Of a stretch of DNA of 64,000 nucleotides, positions 48,211-59,221 are shown piece by piece. The notes below the pieces were generated by a model that made no database searches, was not told where the DNA came from, and saw only the letters and a list, made by a program, of their open reading frames with translations. The stretch's first letter is position 1. Each line of letters begins with the position of its first letter. This DNA comes from Escarpia spicata (taxonomy: Eukaryota; Annelida; Polychaeta; Sabellida; Siboglinidae), in the NCBI GenBank assembly GCA_963995525.1, contig OZ023211.1, positions 52,728,228 to 52,792,227 of the forward strand. The letters are read 5' to 3'. The translations under genes were made by a program, and so were the position numbers.

Positions 48211-51200
48211 CGCGCGCGATGATATCGGTCGTACGCTCTCTCTCTCCCCTCGGCTCATCCCAGCGGGGCAGAAGAGTCGCAGGCACCGTTGGCACTAACG
48301 TGCGCAGCTGTCGGCCCATGCTTAGTTCAGCAGGCGAATAGCCGCACTCTAGTGCTGTCGATCTGTACGCCAACAAGGCATCGTACGGGTCGACCGCCTT
48401 CTTTAGTAGATTCTTGACAGTCTGGACGGCGCGCTCAGACTTGCCGTTACTTTGAGGAAAGCGAGGGCTGCTCGTGATGTGTTCAAAGCCCTGCGCTCTC
48501 GCGAATCGCGCAAACTCAAATGATGAATACTGCGGCCCGTTGTCGGAGATCACGGTCTCCGGAATGCCATGCCGGGCGAAGATCGACTTCATATGAAGAA
48601 TAACTGATGACGAATCTGTTGTCTCCAGCCTGGCTACTTCGACGTAGCTGGAACAGTAGTCTACTACTAACAAGTAGGTCGACCGCCTGAAGAAGAACAT
48701 GTCCGTCCCGACCTTCTGCCACGGCCGCAGATGACATTCCGACGCGATCATCGGTTCAGAGGGGTTTCGCCTCTCCCTTGCACACGTCGTGCAGTTCTTC
48801 ACAACTTCCTCGAGTTGTCGACTCAGTCCAGGCCACCACACTGAGGCCTGTGCTCGCGCCCTACACTTGACTACTCCCTGGTGTCCCTCGTGTAGTCGAT
48901 CTATCATCTCCAGTCTCATGGAGACCGGGATGACGAGACGTACTCCCTTGAGTAAGATGCCGTTGTGGACCGTAAGCTTTTGTTGACACTGCCAGTACGG
49001 TCTCAGAATCGACGGCAGAGAACAGTGGCTTGGCCAGCCCTCAGCACAGTAGCGCAGAACCTGGCTGCAGATCTCGTCACGCTGTTGCTGTTCCTTGATC
49101 TCCTGGAGACGTCTCTCCGTCGCCGGGATCTGTCCCACGACGAAATCTTCGTGAGCTGCCACTTCATCCGCGAACTGGAGTTCCGAGATGGTCAGCTCTC
49201 TCACGTGCGGGGCTCGCGACAGAGCATCGGCTGTAATCAGCTCCTTCCCCGGCACGTGCTCGATCGTGTACGTATAACGCATCAGGCGCATACGATAGCG
49301 TTGAATCCGTGGAGTCAGCTCATCCAAGTTCTTCTTCGAGCTTAAGAGTGTCACAAGCGGCTTGTGATCTGTCTCTACATGAAACTCCATACCGTACAGG
49401 TAATCGTGGAAGCGCTCCAGTGACCACGTTGTCGCAAGAGCTTCCTTGTCGATTTGAGAGTATCGTTGTTCAGTCGGCGTCATCGCCCGTGAAGCGTACG
49501 TCACTGGCCTGTTCGTACCATCGATCCTTTGTAGCAGGACAGCGCCAAGACCGAACGATGACGCATCTGCTGACACCGTCGTCGTCCTGTTCGGGTCGTA
49601 TAGCGCCAGCACTGGCGTCGCACTGAGTTCGGCCTTTACCGCGTCGAAAGCCGTCTGCTGACTCGGCCCCCAGAACCACTGCCTGTCCTTCTGTAGCAAA
49701 TCACGCAACGGTTGCGTAACTGATGACAGCGTAGGCGAGAACTTTCCCAGCTGATTCGCCATGCCGAGGAAACGTCGTATGTGGCCTACATCTGTAGGCT
49801 GACCCATCTCTGTGATGGCCTTCACCTTGGCAGGATCGGCCTTGATGCCTTCAGCCGTCACGACGTGACCCAGGTAGGTGATGCTTGATTTGCTGAACTC
49901 GCATTTAGCAAAGTTCAAAGTCACTCCGTTGTCGGCCAGTCGCTTGAATACTGCCCGCACTCGTGTGTCGTGATCCTCTGATGACGCGCCGAAGATGACG
50001 ATATCATCCATCATACACAACACCCCGCTCAAGCCGTCAAGAACCGCACTCATGCGCTTCTGGAAGTGCTCAGGGGCTGACGTTATGCCGAACGGTAGCC
50101 TTCTGAAGCAATACCGCCCAAACGGCGTTATGAACGTCGTCAGCTCCTGACAGTTTGGCGACAGGGGAATTTGCCAAAACCCCGAGTTGGCATCCAACTT
50201 TGTGAAAACTTTCGCCCTAGCCAGTCGGCCAAGCGTCTGGTCGACTGAGGGCAGATCATGCTTTTCACGTCTGACACTCTCGTTGAGATGTGTCAGGTCG
50301 ACACAGATACGCACTTTGTGCGTCACGAGTCCATCTGACGACGTAGTAGTTGCCTTCGGTTTGGCTACCACTACCATGCCGGCGCACCAGTCTGTGGGCG
50401 CCTCGACTCGCCTGATGACACCTGTGTCTTCCATTCGCTGCAGCTCCTGTCGAACCGTCTCGAGCAGAGGAATCGACACCCGTCGCGGCGTCGACAACGC
50501 AAATGGGACCGCCCCCTCGCGTAACTGGATGTTGTAGTCGCCACGCATGCGACCCAACCCTACAAACAATTTCGGGTTGTCTTGTCTGATAACGTCGGCC
50601 GCTTCGACCGAGTCGACCGCCACACGTCGTACGAGATCGAGCATCTGGCAGACACGTCGACTGAGAAGTGACCGTCGTTGGCCACTGATGACGTAAACGT
50701 CCTCATCGACTACTGAGCCGTCACGCGACAGCTTGCCGACGAACTTGCCCTGGGCTTTTAGAACCATGTCGTTCGCGCCCACCAGCGTCTTCGACGTCAT
50801 CTCCAGAGACGGACTTCCTGCCCGTCGGTAGACGGCAGCCGAAATCACAGTGACGTCTGCACCCGTGTCGAGCTTGAAGCACACGTCGACTCTTTGTTTC
50901 GTCTTCATCACCTCGAGGCTGATCGTTGATGACCACGGCTGATCACCTTTCGTCACCTCTCCAAGGAAGGAATACCCCTCCTCGTCGTCTCGGCTGACTG
51001 TATCGATGGCCTTTGATGACCTACATACAGTTGAAAAATGACCACTGCGGTGGCACCTGAAGCATGTGGCTTCTCTCGCCGGACAGACTGCTCTCTGATG
51101 AGACGACCGTCCACAGAACTCGCACTTGCGCGACGTCTTCGTGGTCGTGGCCTGCGTCTGACCTCCTTGAGGCCTGTTGGTCTTCTGTCTCGTGCCGCCG

Positions 51201-51820
51201 CCAACTTTCTTCTTTGACTTGACGAAGTCCACACTCGTCCTTGTTGAAGAGGAAGCAAAGTTGCGAAGCATCGCCTGCTCTCGCTTGGCCGCCTCATTCT
51301 GACGTGCCATGTCGATTGCTCGCTTCAGCGTAAGCTCAGCGTCTAGCTGAAGTTTCAGCGAGAGCGTCGTGTCTCTGATTCCCACGACAATCCTGTATCT
51401 TATCATCTCGTCGTTCAATTGACCGTAATCGCAGAACTCGGCCAGGCAGAAGAGAGCCGTGATGAAGGCGTCCACCATCTCCCCCTCCTCCTGACATCTT
51501 CGGTTGAACTTAGCCCGCTCGAAAATCGTGTTCCGACGAACTATGAAGTGTGAATCAAACTTTGACTTCACCACCTCATACCGCTCCCTTTCTTCAGCTG
51601 TTAAGCCAAAGCCGGCCATAATATCATCGGCTTCATCGCCCATGGCGTAAACCAATGCGTTCACCTGCATGGCTTCACTCTTCTCATTCAGAGCAGAAGC
51701 CAGCCGAAACCGCTCAAAACGCCTGATCCACTTTGACCACTCGTTGGGCTTTGTGAACACAAAGGGATCAGGCGGAGATACGTGGAATGACTGCGCCATC
51801 TCCAAAAGTTCAGTATGCAA
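48110..51820 (-). CDS. Gag-Pol polyprotein of LTR retrotransposon (1236 aa)
   Basis: Gag and Pol are fused in one frame. Gag capsid-like region, about residues 1-190. Two CCHC zinc knuckles, at C233-C246 and C253-C266. Aspartic protease with DTGAD at 318-322. Reverse transcriptase, about 480-690, with D543 (KLDANSGFW) and the catalytic pair in MMDDIV (D605, D606). RNase H, about 745-870, with D752 and D818. Integrase with H977/H980 and C1010/C1013, then a core with D1040, D1093 and E1129 (D,D35E spacing). All catalytic residues are present. The last ~30 residues (after about 1204) are in the wrong frame relative to the family, so the post-core integrase tail is lost. The start was chosen as the first ATG after a ~190-bp leader. 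The sequence is GC-richer than the surroundings. Confidence 0.93.
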   Translation of the reverse strand: MHTELLEMAQSFHVSPPDPFVFTKPNEWSKWIRRFERFRLASALNEKSEAMQVNALVYAMGDEADDIMAGFGLTAEERERYEVVKSKFDSHFIVRRNTIFERAKFNRRCQEEGEMVDAFITALFCLAEFCDYGQLNDEMIRYRIVVGIRDTTLSLKLQLDAELTLKRAIDMARQNEAAKREQAMLRNFASSSTRTSVDFVKSKKKVGGGTRQKTNRPQGGQTQATTTKTSRKCEFCGRSSHQRAVCPAREATCFRCHRSGHFSTVCRSSKAIDTVSRDDEEGYSFLGEVTKGDQPWSSTISLEVMKTKQRVDVCFKLDTGADVTVISAAVYRRAGSPSLEMTSKTLVGANDMVLKAQGKFVGKLSRDGSVVDEDVYVISGQRRSLLSRRVCQMLDLVRRVAVDSVEAADVIRQDNPKLFVGLGRMRGDYNIQLREGAVPFALSTPRRVSIPLLETVRQELQRMEDTGVIRRVEAPTDWCAGMVVVAKPKATTTSSDGLVTHKVRICVDLTHLNESVRREKHDLPSVDQTLGRLARAKVFTKLDANSGFWQIPLSPNCQELTTFITPFGRYCFRRLPFGITSAPEHFQKRMSAVLDGLSGVLCMMDDIVIFGASSEDHDTRVRAVFKRLADNGVTLNFAKCEFSKSSITYLGHVVTAEGIKADPAKVKAITEMGQPTDVGHIRRFLGMANQLGKFSPTLSSVTQPLRDLLQKDRQWFWGPSQQTAFDAVKAELSATPVLALYDPNRTTTVSADASSFGLGAVLLQRIDGTNRPVTYASRAMTPTEQRYSQIDKEALATTWSLERFHDYLYGMEFHVETDHKPLVTLLSSKKNLDELTPRIQRYRMRLMRYTYTIEHVPGKELITADALSRAPHVRELTISELQFADEVAAHEDFVVGQIPATERRLQEIKEQQQRDEICSQVLRYCAEGWPSHCSLPSILRPYWQCQQKLTVHNGILLKGVRLVIPVSMRLEMIDRLHEGHQGVVKCRARAQASVWWPGLSRQLEEVVKNCTTCARERRNPSEPMIASECHLRPWQKVGTDMFFFRRSTYLLVVDYCSSYVEVARLETTDSSSVILHMKSIFARHGIPETVISDNGPQYSSFEFARFARAQGFEHITSSPRFPQSNGKSERAVQTVKNLLKKAVDPYDALLAYRSTALECGYSPAELSMGRQLRTLVPTVPATLLPRWDEPRGERERTTDIIARDHFLLFGPATQSGSKTRTSTARWWVRHTHIGRM

Positions 51821-51990
51821 AGCGACAAGTCATTGTAGTAGCACATGTGAAGCAGCGTAGCAGCACTAGCGAAGCGTTAGTAGCGAAGCGGTAATGTTCA
51901 ATCAATCAAAGTTCAGCAGTGACAGCGAAGCTTTGACAGCGAAGCAGCAGCAGCTTAGCGTAACGTTCACTTACTCAGGCACGTACTGAC
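51821..51990 (-). other. Retrotransposon leader with AGCGAAGC-type repeats
   Basis: The untranslated leader between primer site and Gag contains many short repeats of the type (T)AGCGAAGC and GCAGCAG (51,840-51,960). No frame is seen; it may be the packaging or RNA-structure region of the element. Confidence 0.5.
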
Positions 51991-52008
51991 GGTAAACTTC
52001 TGACATCA
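51991..52008 (-). other. Primer binding site, leucine tRNA-like
   Basis: On the - strand TGATGTCAGAAGTTTACC directly follows the 5' LTR. Its first 13 bases match, at 12 positions, the complement of a leucine tRNA 3' end (ACTTCTGACA plus CCA). Confidence 0.65.
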
Positions 52009-52158
52009 TGTTGTGTTATACACTTGTAACAGTAATATTTTATGAGAGAATGAGACAAACGCATATGTAAGTCAAAATGGCTGTATTTGAGAAGACACGC
52101 GAGATCAGCAGTGATCTCACGAGACTAGTGAGAGGTAGGATGATCGAGACTAACGTCA
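52009..52158 (-). repeat. 5' LTR
   Basis: 150 bp, 149 identical to the 3' LTR. Its outer edge is followed by GACGGGAACCGACAGACG, a short inverted piece of LINE ORF1 (compare 47,528-47,545), before R4 resumes. Confidence 0.93.
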
Positions 52159-52180
52159 GACGGGAACCGACAGACGATAT

Positions 52181-52485
52181 TATACACCATTTCTTAAAGA
52201 CAGACAAAATAAGTGATTAAAGCAGAAACATATACCGTTTGTTTTAAGACACACAATGGGGGTCAGTGGCTCACACTAAGACATGCTGCCGCTATCATGG
52301 GAGCCACGGTAGTTATAACCAATCATTATAACCTTTTTGTTCCTTTTTTAACATAAGTTGTCCTTTATACCTTACATATCGGCTGATGTATTCAAATATG
52401 TGCATATACTTAAATAGTAGTTTTCGTCCATTTTGTAACAATTTGCAACATTGATTTTGGAGACATGAATAACAATTTGTAAGTG
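52181..52485. repeat. R4 second copy, right part
   Basis: TATACACCATTTCTTAAA onward matches 46,866-47,175. The hairpin seen in the first copy has one stem mismatch here (GGCTCACA). Confidence 0.8.
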
Positions 52486-52487
52486 TC

Positions 52488-53335
52488 TCCGCCGATGCCG
52501 CCGTCACGTTACAGTGCGTGCCGTCTCTGTTATTTCGTAACAGGGCGATGCCGGCCGCACTTTTGGTTGTCGTCTCAGCGTCAGTGCTTTCTCGCGAAGG
52601 GGTTTTCGCGACTGTCTACTTGTCTACGCACATCGTCTGTCGGTTCCCGTCTGGCTTCTCCCTTTCCACTCTTCCGTCCACGAGTAGCGTTGGCGTACGT
52701 TGCCTTCTTCTCACTACACCCCTCCGTTGTGTGGCCATACTGACCATGTTGACGACAGAAGGGTGTAATGCACTCTCTGCGGTAATAAACTGTTTTTCGA
52801 CATTTCAGGCAAAGTGGCAGTATGCGTGTTATGGTGACCAAACATTCATATTTGTCATAAATTGTCGGATTGGTGATAGCAATGATATGCGAGATGTCAC
52901 GCTTGTCACCAATCGTCAGTACTGATCTTACTCCCGTTGCAACACTTTCAAAGCCTGGACTAGATGATTTCTCATAGGTTATAGATGTGATCCAACAATA
53001 ATCGTCAAGCTGTTCTACAATGGCCTCGTTCGTTACGAAGAGCGGGGCCCAGTGAATTCGGGCTGTGAACTGTCTATTGTTCGCTGATTTTATCTCGAAT
53101 AGCTTACCCTTGACCATCGTAACCCCTGCCTTAAGAACGCATCTCTGGCTTCCTCTGACTTGGCGGCCAAGTGCCACACATTGCTTATGTTCAACGTCCC
53201 AAAACCTAAAACGTTGTCACTCACCTTTCCCACGATGTCTTCTATTGGAGATAGGCAATCATCTCGCAGATGCAGGGTGCCGTTATGCAGGCCTGTTAAA
53301 ACAACAGAACACCGATGCACTCTCTTGGTGATCAA
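52488..53335 (-). pseudogene. LINE ORF1 (gag-like, CCHC), family i, N-terminal two-thirds
   Basis: This is the most complete ORF1 of this family here. 53,335-53,090 gives VLTGLHNGTLHLRDD and VLGFGTLNISNVWHL. After a frame change near 53,120, 53,177-52,581 gives FTARIHWAPLFVTN, a nucleic-acid-binding-like middle region and a knuckle reading CLKCRKTVYYRREC. The usual histidine-bearing KTGH is here KTVY, so this finger has lost its zinc-ligand histidine. The second motif FCRQHGQYGHTTEGC is kept. It ends in a frameshifted tail, then R4. Confidence 0.7.
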
Positions 53336-53342
53336 TTTTGTT

Positions 53343-53786
53343 TTCTTTCAGTGTTTATTCGCATATAGTACATAGTACATTTACAAATAAAGGTTGTACA
53401 TATTATATGGATAAAACATTATCAAATTCGTATTAAGATACATCCTCATGGTATATCCTCATGGTATACGAATATTTAACCAGTTTGAATGAGACATTTT
53501 TTTAAACACTGAAGCATAAGATAACTGCAATCGCCTGCTCTAACCGTTTGTGTTTAAACCATCGCCTGCTCTAACCGTTTGTGTTTAAACCAAAGCTATA
53601 GATTGCTGGGTAAGAGTAATTACTTTTGTTGAGAAATGACGATATACATATTTATTCTTTCCTGTAATGATTGTGGACGTACGGGATCTTATCTCAATCC
53701 ATTGGTCCCAACAGTGGCAATAAAGGATGAATCGTAGTACATGACGTGATAGTGCTTGCGGGCCTATTACGACCGCGCCAGTGGCC
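53343..53786. other. AT-rich stretch with a 31-bp duplication
   Basis: There is no gene. 53,530-53,560 and 53,561-53,591 are an exact tandem pair of ATCGCCTGCTCTAACCGTTT plus 11 more bases. A shorter duplicated TCCTCATGGTATA lies at about 53,440-53,470. Confidence 0.7.
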
Positions 53787-54504
53787 AAGAAGAACTTGTG
53801 GAGGTAGACCCTTCTCCAAGGTTCCACTCAACAAGTTCCAATAGAAGTTTGTGGTACACGGACTGTAGGTGGTGACTCCCACTCTATTGGTCCTGGATGA
53901 TGTTATAACATTATGTTTTACAGGAATATCGGATGTATCCTACCGCGTCAAACTCAAAGCCCATATAGTATGGGTACCAAACCACCATGTTCGAGTATTG
54001 AAAATGACCAAACGGATAGAGCTGGAAATATGTAACTTTTTGTATAACAAACAAACATTAGTGTTCACTGTTTAAGGTAGAACGGCTCAACTGGCAGGCA
54101 TTTTAAATAAATGTTTGTTTGTTTCTAGTTCCTGCAATTCCAGAAGACTTGAAAAGCGCTGTGTAGTTAAGACAGTCTTTGTGTATAACGTGCATGGGTG
54201 TCACTGTGCGTCGTGCTGCACGTTCCGTACGGACAACTCTATGTTCAGTGTTACGTAACGAGCGATCTGGTGCGTGACACGTTCTGTTATTGTTCACTGT
54301 ATTGTCGTTCCGCTGGTGCGCCACATCAATCTTATATGTCCACGATGTCGGTTGTTGTCCAGTTGGGGTAGTTTCTCTGGGCGTCCCACTGGTTTTTCAT
54401 TTTACTGAAACACTTCGTTAAGACTGGTATAAAAATTAGTATGAAATGTTTTTCCAATATCATATGAACAAAAAAGTGTCGAAAGTCATCTTTGCGTAAT
54501 GTAT
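53787..54504. repeat. Repeat D1, copy B
   Basis: Counterpart of 30,177-30,890 and the left edge of the duplicated block. To its left the two copies differ completely (array edge versus the 31-bp-duplication stretch). Confidence 0.7.
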
Positions 54505-55269
54505 TTACGGTGGATGTAGCCGCAACAGAATTTTAATGTTATCGTTATCCATGTAAGCTACGTTACTGTTTCTACACCAGTATTTTTCTAAATGTTCTCT
54601 GTCGAATCGGAGGCAATCGCGATTCTAAACATCTAATAAAGAGACGTCTTATACACAAGGTTGTCACCTTCTTTTTGTCATACTTTACTTCATTCCTCTT
54701 TGTCCATATGCAATACTTAAGTAAGTTCACCAAGAACAGCAACATTTCATTAAATTGTGGGACATTCATTTGTTTGAAAAGATTGAATACTACAAGGTTT
54801 TCGTCTATGTGAAAAGTAATACCTGTCAAACTTTCAAAAACAGTTTCGACGAAAGTCAAATTTTCTTGCACTAAGGTACATCTAAAAAATATGAGTGAAT
54901 GAATCCTCTCTTCGCATACATATATTACACTTGGGTGTTTTACTAAGTTTGAAGGTGTACAATTTTAATTGCGTCATCAATGCTTGGTGTGCAATTCTCC
55001 ATGCTAAATCTCTATATTTTGAATTTACGAATTGACAGTGGACATTCTTCCAGACCAGTTCAAATTCAATTGACGGGAAAATAAATCCGACATATAGTGG
55101 GTGCACTTTCATTAATTAATTATATATAATCTTTGTAGTTACTACTTCCGTTCCATTGTAATTGGGAAAAACTTCAACGAACCTATGGAAACACTTTAAG
55201 GCATCTCTGTAGAACGCGGGAGCTGACTCTGAATGTGGTTTAGTCATATCTGCTAGAGAGGAATTATAT
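54505..55269 (-). pseudogene. LINE ORF2 3' end, copy 1B
   Basis: Same truncated tail as 30,891-31,655, with the same T-run frameshift in the zinc finger (54,871/54,882), so that mutation predates the duplication. Confidence 0.75.
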
Positions 55270-56574
55270 GAACAAAATTGTTTGATTTCACGAAAGCACT
55301 ACTGCTAATCGGTGACAAGACAAACATCAAAATGTACCGTTTCATTTCGAATCGCCCACAAACGCGCACTCCTTTAGACATACATGATGGGCCGGTACTC
55401 TTCAAAATGAGCCGAAAGCACAATGTCCGAAAATGTTAACTAGACATACGAATACAACAGGTACTATGTACCAGAAGGCGTACATGTTTCAGTATTGATC
55501 CTGTAGATGTCCATAATATAACAGTACTGAGTAGTCACTCAGTTCTGCAATTGTTGTAAATAATGTCTCTAAACACCTATAAAGTGTAGTGGTCCACCTG
55601 GTGCAGTCACATCATATGTAACCAAACAAGGATCTCAACAACATCAATAAATGTCACTGTATAGCTAACATATATAATTAAAAGTAAATGTCTGAATTCA
55701 AAATCAAAATCGTAAGAGTAGTCACTGCGTAAAACTGCCTCTACAATATAGGCAGACGAGAAAAAACATCACTGTGTGAAGCTAATAAAGACACTGTGTA
55801 TGCATGTAAGTGTTCACTATGTGAGTAGCCGGACGTCTCATTGTAATTATCGGTCGAGCGACACTGTCCGAAGTTGCGTAACGATTTATGTTTAGTCAGG
55901 CCAAGCAGGCGACTTTGGTCGCTGACACTTCTCGATCGAGACACTCCTGTCGCTGCGTGGCACGACTGTGATAACTGGTCAATCGTGGTATTGGGTGTGC
56001 ACGTGTTTATCTGGCCCCAACGAGCAACATTGGTCATTAGTGTTTTCCGAAACTTCCCGGACGCTACGAATTGCGTGTCACTGGGCGGTCGTGATGGATA
56101 ACGGCCCATCTGCGTGGGTGCTTGTCGTGTTAGGCCAGGCCGGTCGGACGACACAGCTAGTCGTGGCGTAGCGAAACTGCCGAAGAAAACTGACTGGTGG
56201 CGGTTTGAGGTGAGTCTCCTCTAGGACGCGGGTCGTTGACACACAACGAGCACTACCAAGTGCTACGAGTCGAGGATGGGTTTGACCTTCGTGTTGCATG
56301 TTGAATAATGGGCCGACACTGCTCGCTGTTGCCCAGTCTTCTCTGAGGAGCGACTGGTTGGTCGCGCGGTGAATTGGTTGTTCTTGTGGTTCCAACTGAA
56401 ACACTCGTATGACACACATTTAAATGGTTCTACGTCGGGTGTAAGCACAATAGGATCTTGATTGAATTGTCTTCAACGCGGTTAATACTTAATGTTGTTA
56501 CTTTTTAAAGTAATGTTTACATCAATTTCTCATATTCCAAATACAGTACTCTCGTAGGTTAGACAATAAGCAAC
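55270..56574. repeat. Dispersed repeat R3, copy B
   Basis: Counterpart of 31,656-32,960. The first 85 bp differ from the U1 spacer at one position (TTTGATTTC), unlike copy A, which is identical to the array. Confidence 0.7.
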
Positions 56575-59221
56575 TTACGGTGGATGAAGCCGGAGGCAAT
56601 CTGTTTTAATTCGTGATTCTGAGCATCTAATAAAGATACATCTTATACACAAAGTTGTCTTCTTCTATCTTTTTGTCATATCTTCATTTCTCTTTGTCTA
56701 TAAGCAGTACGTTTGTAAGTTCACCAAGAACAGCAGCATTTCATTAATTTGTGGAACATTCATATTTTGTAAAGATTGAATACTACAAGTTTCTGGTCTA
56801 TGTGGAAATGAAAGCCTGTTAACCCGTCAAAAACAGCTTCAACGAAAGTCCAGTTTTCTTGTACTAAGGTACATTAAAAAATAATTGTGTTAGGGACTCG
56901 TCTTTTCGCATACATATATTACACTAAGGTGTCTTACTAAGCTTGTAAGTGTGCAATTGCGTCATCATTACTTGGTGTGCAATTCTCCATGCTAAATATA
57001 TTTTTTTGGATTTACGAACTGACAACGGATGTTTCTCAAGGCCAGTTCAAATTTGACTGACGGGAAAATTGATCTGACATATGGGTCGTGGGTGCACTTT
57101 CATAATTTATTATATATAATCTTTGTAGTCACCATTTCCATTCCACTATAATTGGGAAATTCTTCAACGAAACTGCGAAAAAACTTGAGAAGGCATCTCT
57201 GTAAAACTTGGGTGCTGACTCTGAATGTGGTTTCGTTCTATCAGCTAGAGAGGAATTATATGTCCCTAGTTGCAACCATATCCAGTACCGTGCAAGAAAA
57301 ATCCATTTTGCCTAACTTCCTTTTATTAATGTCAACACATGTTTAATTAATAATGCATTCAATTTAGTTCGTCAGTTTACTACATTCAACCCTCCTTCAT
57401 AGAAACTGTTATGCATTGTCTTTCTATTAACCATTTCTACTTTGTTTTTCCATATGAATGAAAAAAGTAGTTTGTTTAACCTTGTTTCCACGTATGCAGG
57501 CATAAGTAATACACTTCCTGTACACCAAATGGAATTGCAGATAACCGTATGTAAAATAACGCTTCTGCCTTTAAATGTCGAGTCTCTGTTACTAAATAAA
57601 TTTACAGTATTTTCAATTTTTTAAGCATTTTTCCCCAGTTTTTACTTTCAGCATGGTCCGACCCTAAGTAAATCCCACTTCTTAAGTTCACTCGACCATT
57701 TTAACCCAAAAGGCTGGTCTTTTCTATTTCTACATTTACCCAACCACGTTCCAAATGTTTGTTTGTTTGTTTAACTTCGCTGCTGATACCAACTCATATC
57801 ATTATATTAGCATTAGTATTTTCCTGACAGAACTGTCATTCGTTACAAATAAAGTTGTATCATTGGCATACTGTGATATTTGCCTCATGTGTCCCAGGAA
57901 GTGGGAATCCTTTGATCATGGGATCATTACGTATGCGATGAGCAAAGGGTTCTATACACAGCACATACAACAAAGGTGACAGGCTGCATCCCTGTCGGAC
58001 ACTACACTGAACTGGTAACGACTCTGTAATGAATCCATTTATTAATATTTGACTTGACACGTCAGCATATAATAGTTTGACCAAGGAAATGAATTGCGTT
58101 CCAAACCCAAAAGCTTCTAGTACAGTAAATAAATATGTATGTGATACTCTATCAAACGCTTTAGATTGATCTAATGATATAGTGGCACCTGCCATATTAT
58201 TCCCATTTATACATTCTGTAATATTTCGAATCTGATGTGTGTTATCTTGGATGGTACGCCCTGGAATTGAACATGTTTGGTCTGGATGTACTATTACAAT
58301 CATTACTGTCTTTAGTCTTGAAGTAAGAGCTTTAGACACAATTTTGTAATCACAGTTTAATAAGGAAATAGAACGTCAATTTGTCGAAAGTTCTGCGTTT
58401 TCTTTGTTGTTTACATATTAATGTTATTAGACACTGTCTTTGGGAAGGTGAACGTTTTCTTTCTAACCAACAACGATTTATCAGATTTACAAACGATTTA
58501 CCAATGTAAGGAAAAGCGAAAGTGTAAAATTCTTTTGGTAATCCATCCGGTCCTGGGGATTTATTATTCTCCATTAGTTTTATTGCTTTCTTACACATTC
58601 TTTCAACGTTATTTGCCCAGTTGTGAACTCTCTTGACTCAGTTTTGGAATGTCTAAGAAAATAATCATTTAGGGAAGCGTCAGTATCTTTTCGTCTATAC
58701 AATTGTCCGTAAAACTGTCTACTTTCTTCTTTTATTTCGTTATTAGTAACAAGTATTTCTCCTTTATCATTTTTTAAGAGAGAATATATTTGTCTGTGGC
58801 CGACCTTTTTCTTTACAGAAGAAGAAATAAAGTTTTTAATCATTTTCTAAGTTAACTTTGGATCTTATTTTTGAACCTTCTAACAATGTATTATTAATAT
58901 AATCTACTAAGCTTTGTGCTTCTTTAATTTGGTTTTGTAAATCTTGTGATATTCCGTGTTTGTTTCCTAGTCGGTTTAGTCTTTTTAAATTCTGGTTTGC
59001 TTCTTGTAATTCAGAATGTTTAACTCGTGACAAGCGGATAGAGTGGAACATTATTAACCGCCGGAATTGTATTTTACATTCTTCCCACCAGTCAGTATTT
59101 TGTTCAGTACTTTATTCTATTGTTTCCCATAAATATTTGAAATCATTTTTGAAGTATGGATCTTCTAAAGTTTTTGTATTGCATTTCCAATACCCTAGTC
59201 CAGTCTCTTGCAGAACATCAC
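56575..59221 (-). pseudogene. LINE ORF2: reverse transcriptase and C-terminus (copy 2B)
   Basis: Counterpart of 32,961-35,582. It keeps about 35 bp at ~58,700 that copy A lost, so the fingers region is open longer here (58,843-58,580: ILVTNNEIKEESRQFYGQLY). The palm is at 58,339-57,860 with the same YAND change and frameshift. Dead element. Confidence 0.85.

Larger units (their letters stand above)
47677..52158 (-). mobile_element. Ty3/Mag-type LTR retrotransposon
   Basis: Two 150-bp LTRs flank a single Gag-Pol gene read on the - strand. The polypurine tract and primer site are next to the expected LTRs. Integrase follows RNase H, and there is no envelope frame, so it belongs to Metaviridae-type elements. 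The RT sequence style (KLDANSGFWQIPLS, ITPFGRYCF) suits the Mag lineage, which includes Steamer-like elements of bivalves. The LTRs differ at one site, so insertion was recent. There is no clear 5-bp target duplication, because a 20-odd-bp filler adjoins the 5' LTR. Confidence 0.92.

Noticed and set aside
48110..51820. Endogenous retrovirus with envelope
   Set aside because: No envelope frame lies between the integrase and the 3' LTR; only ~40 bases separate the tail stop from the polypurine tract.
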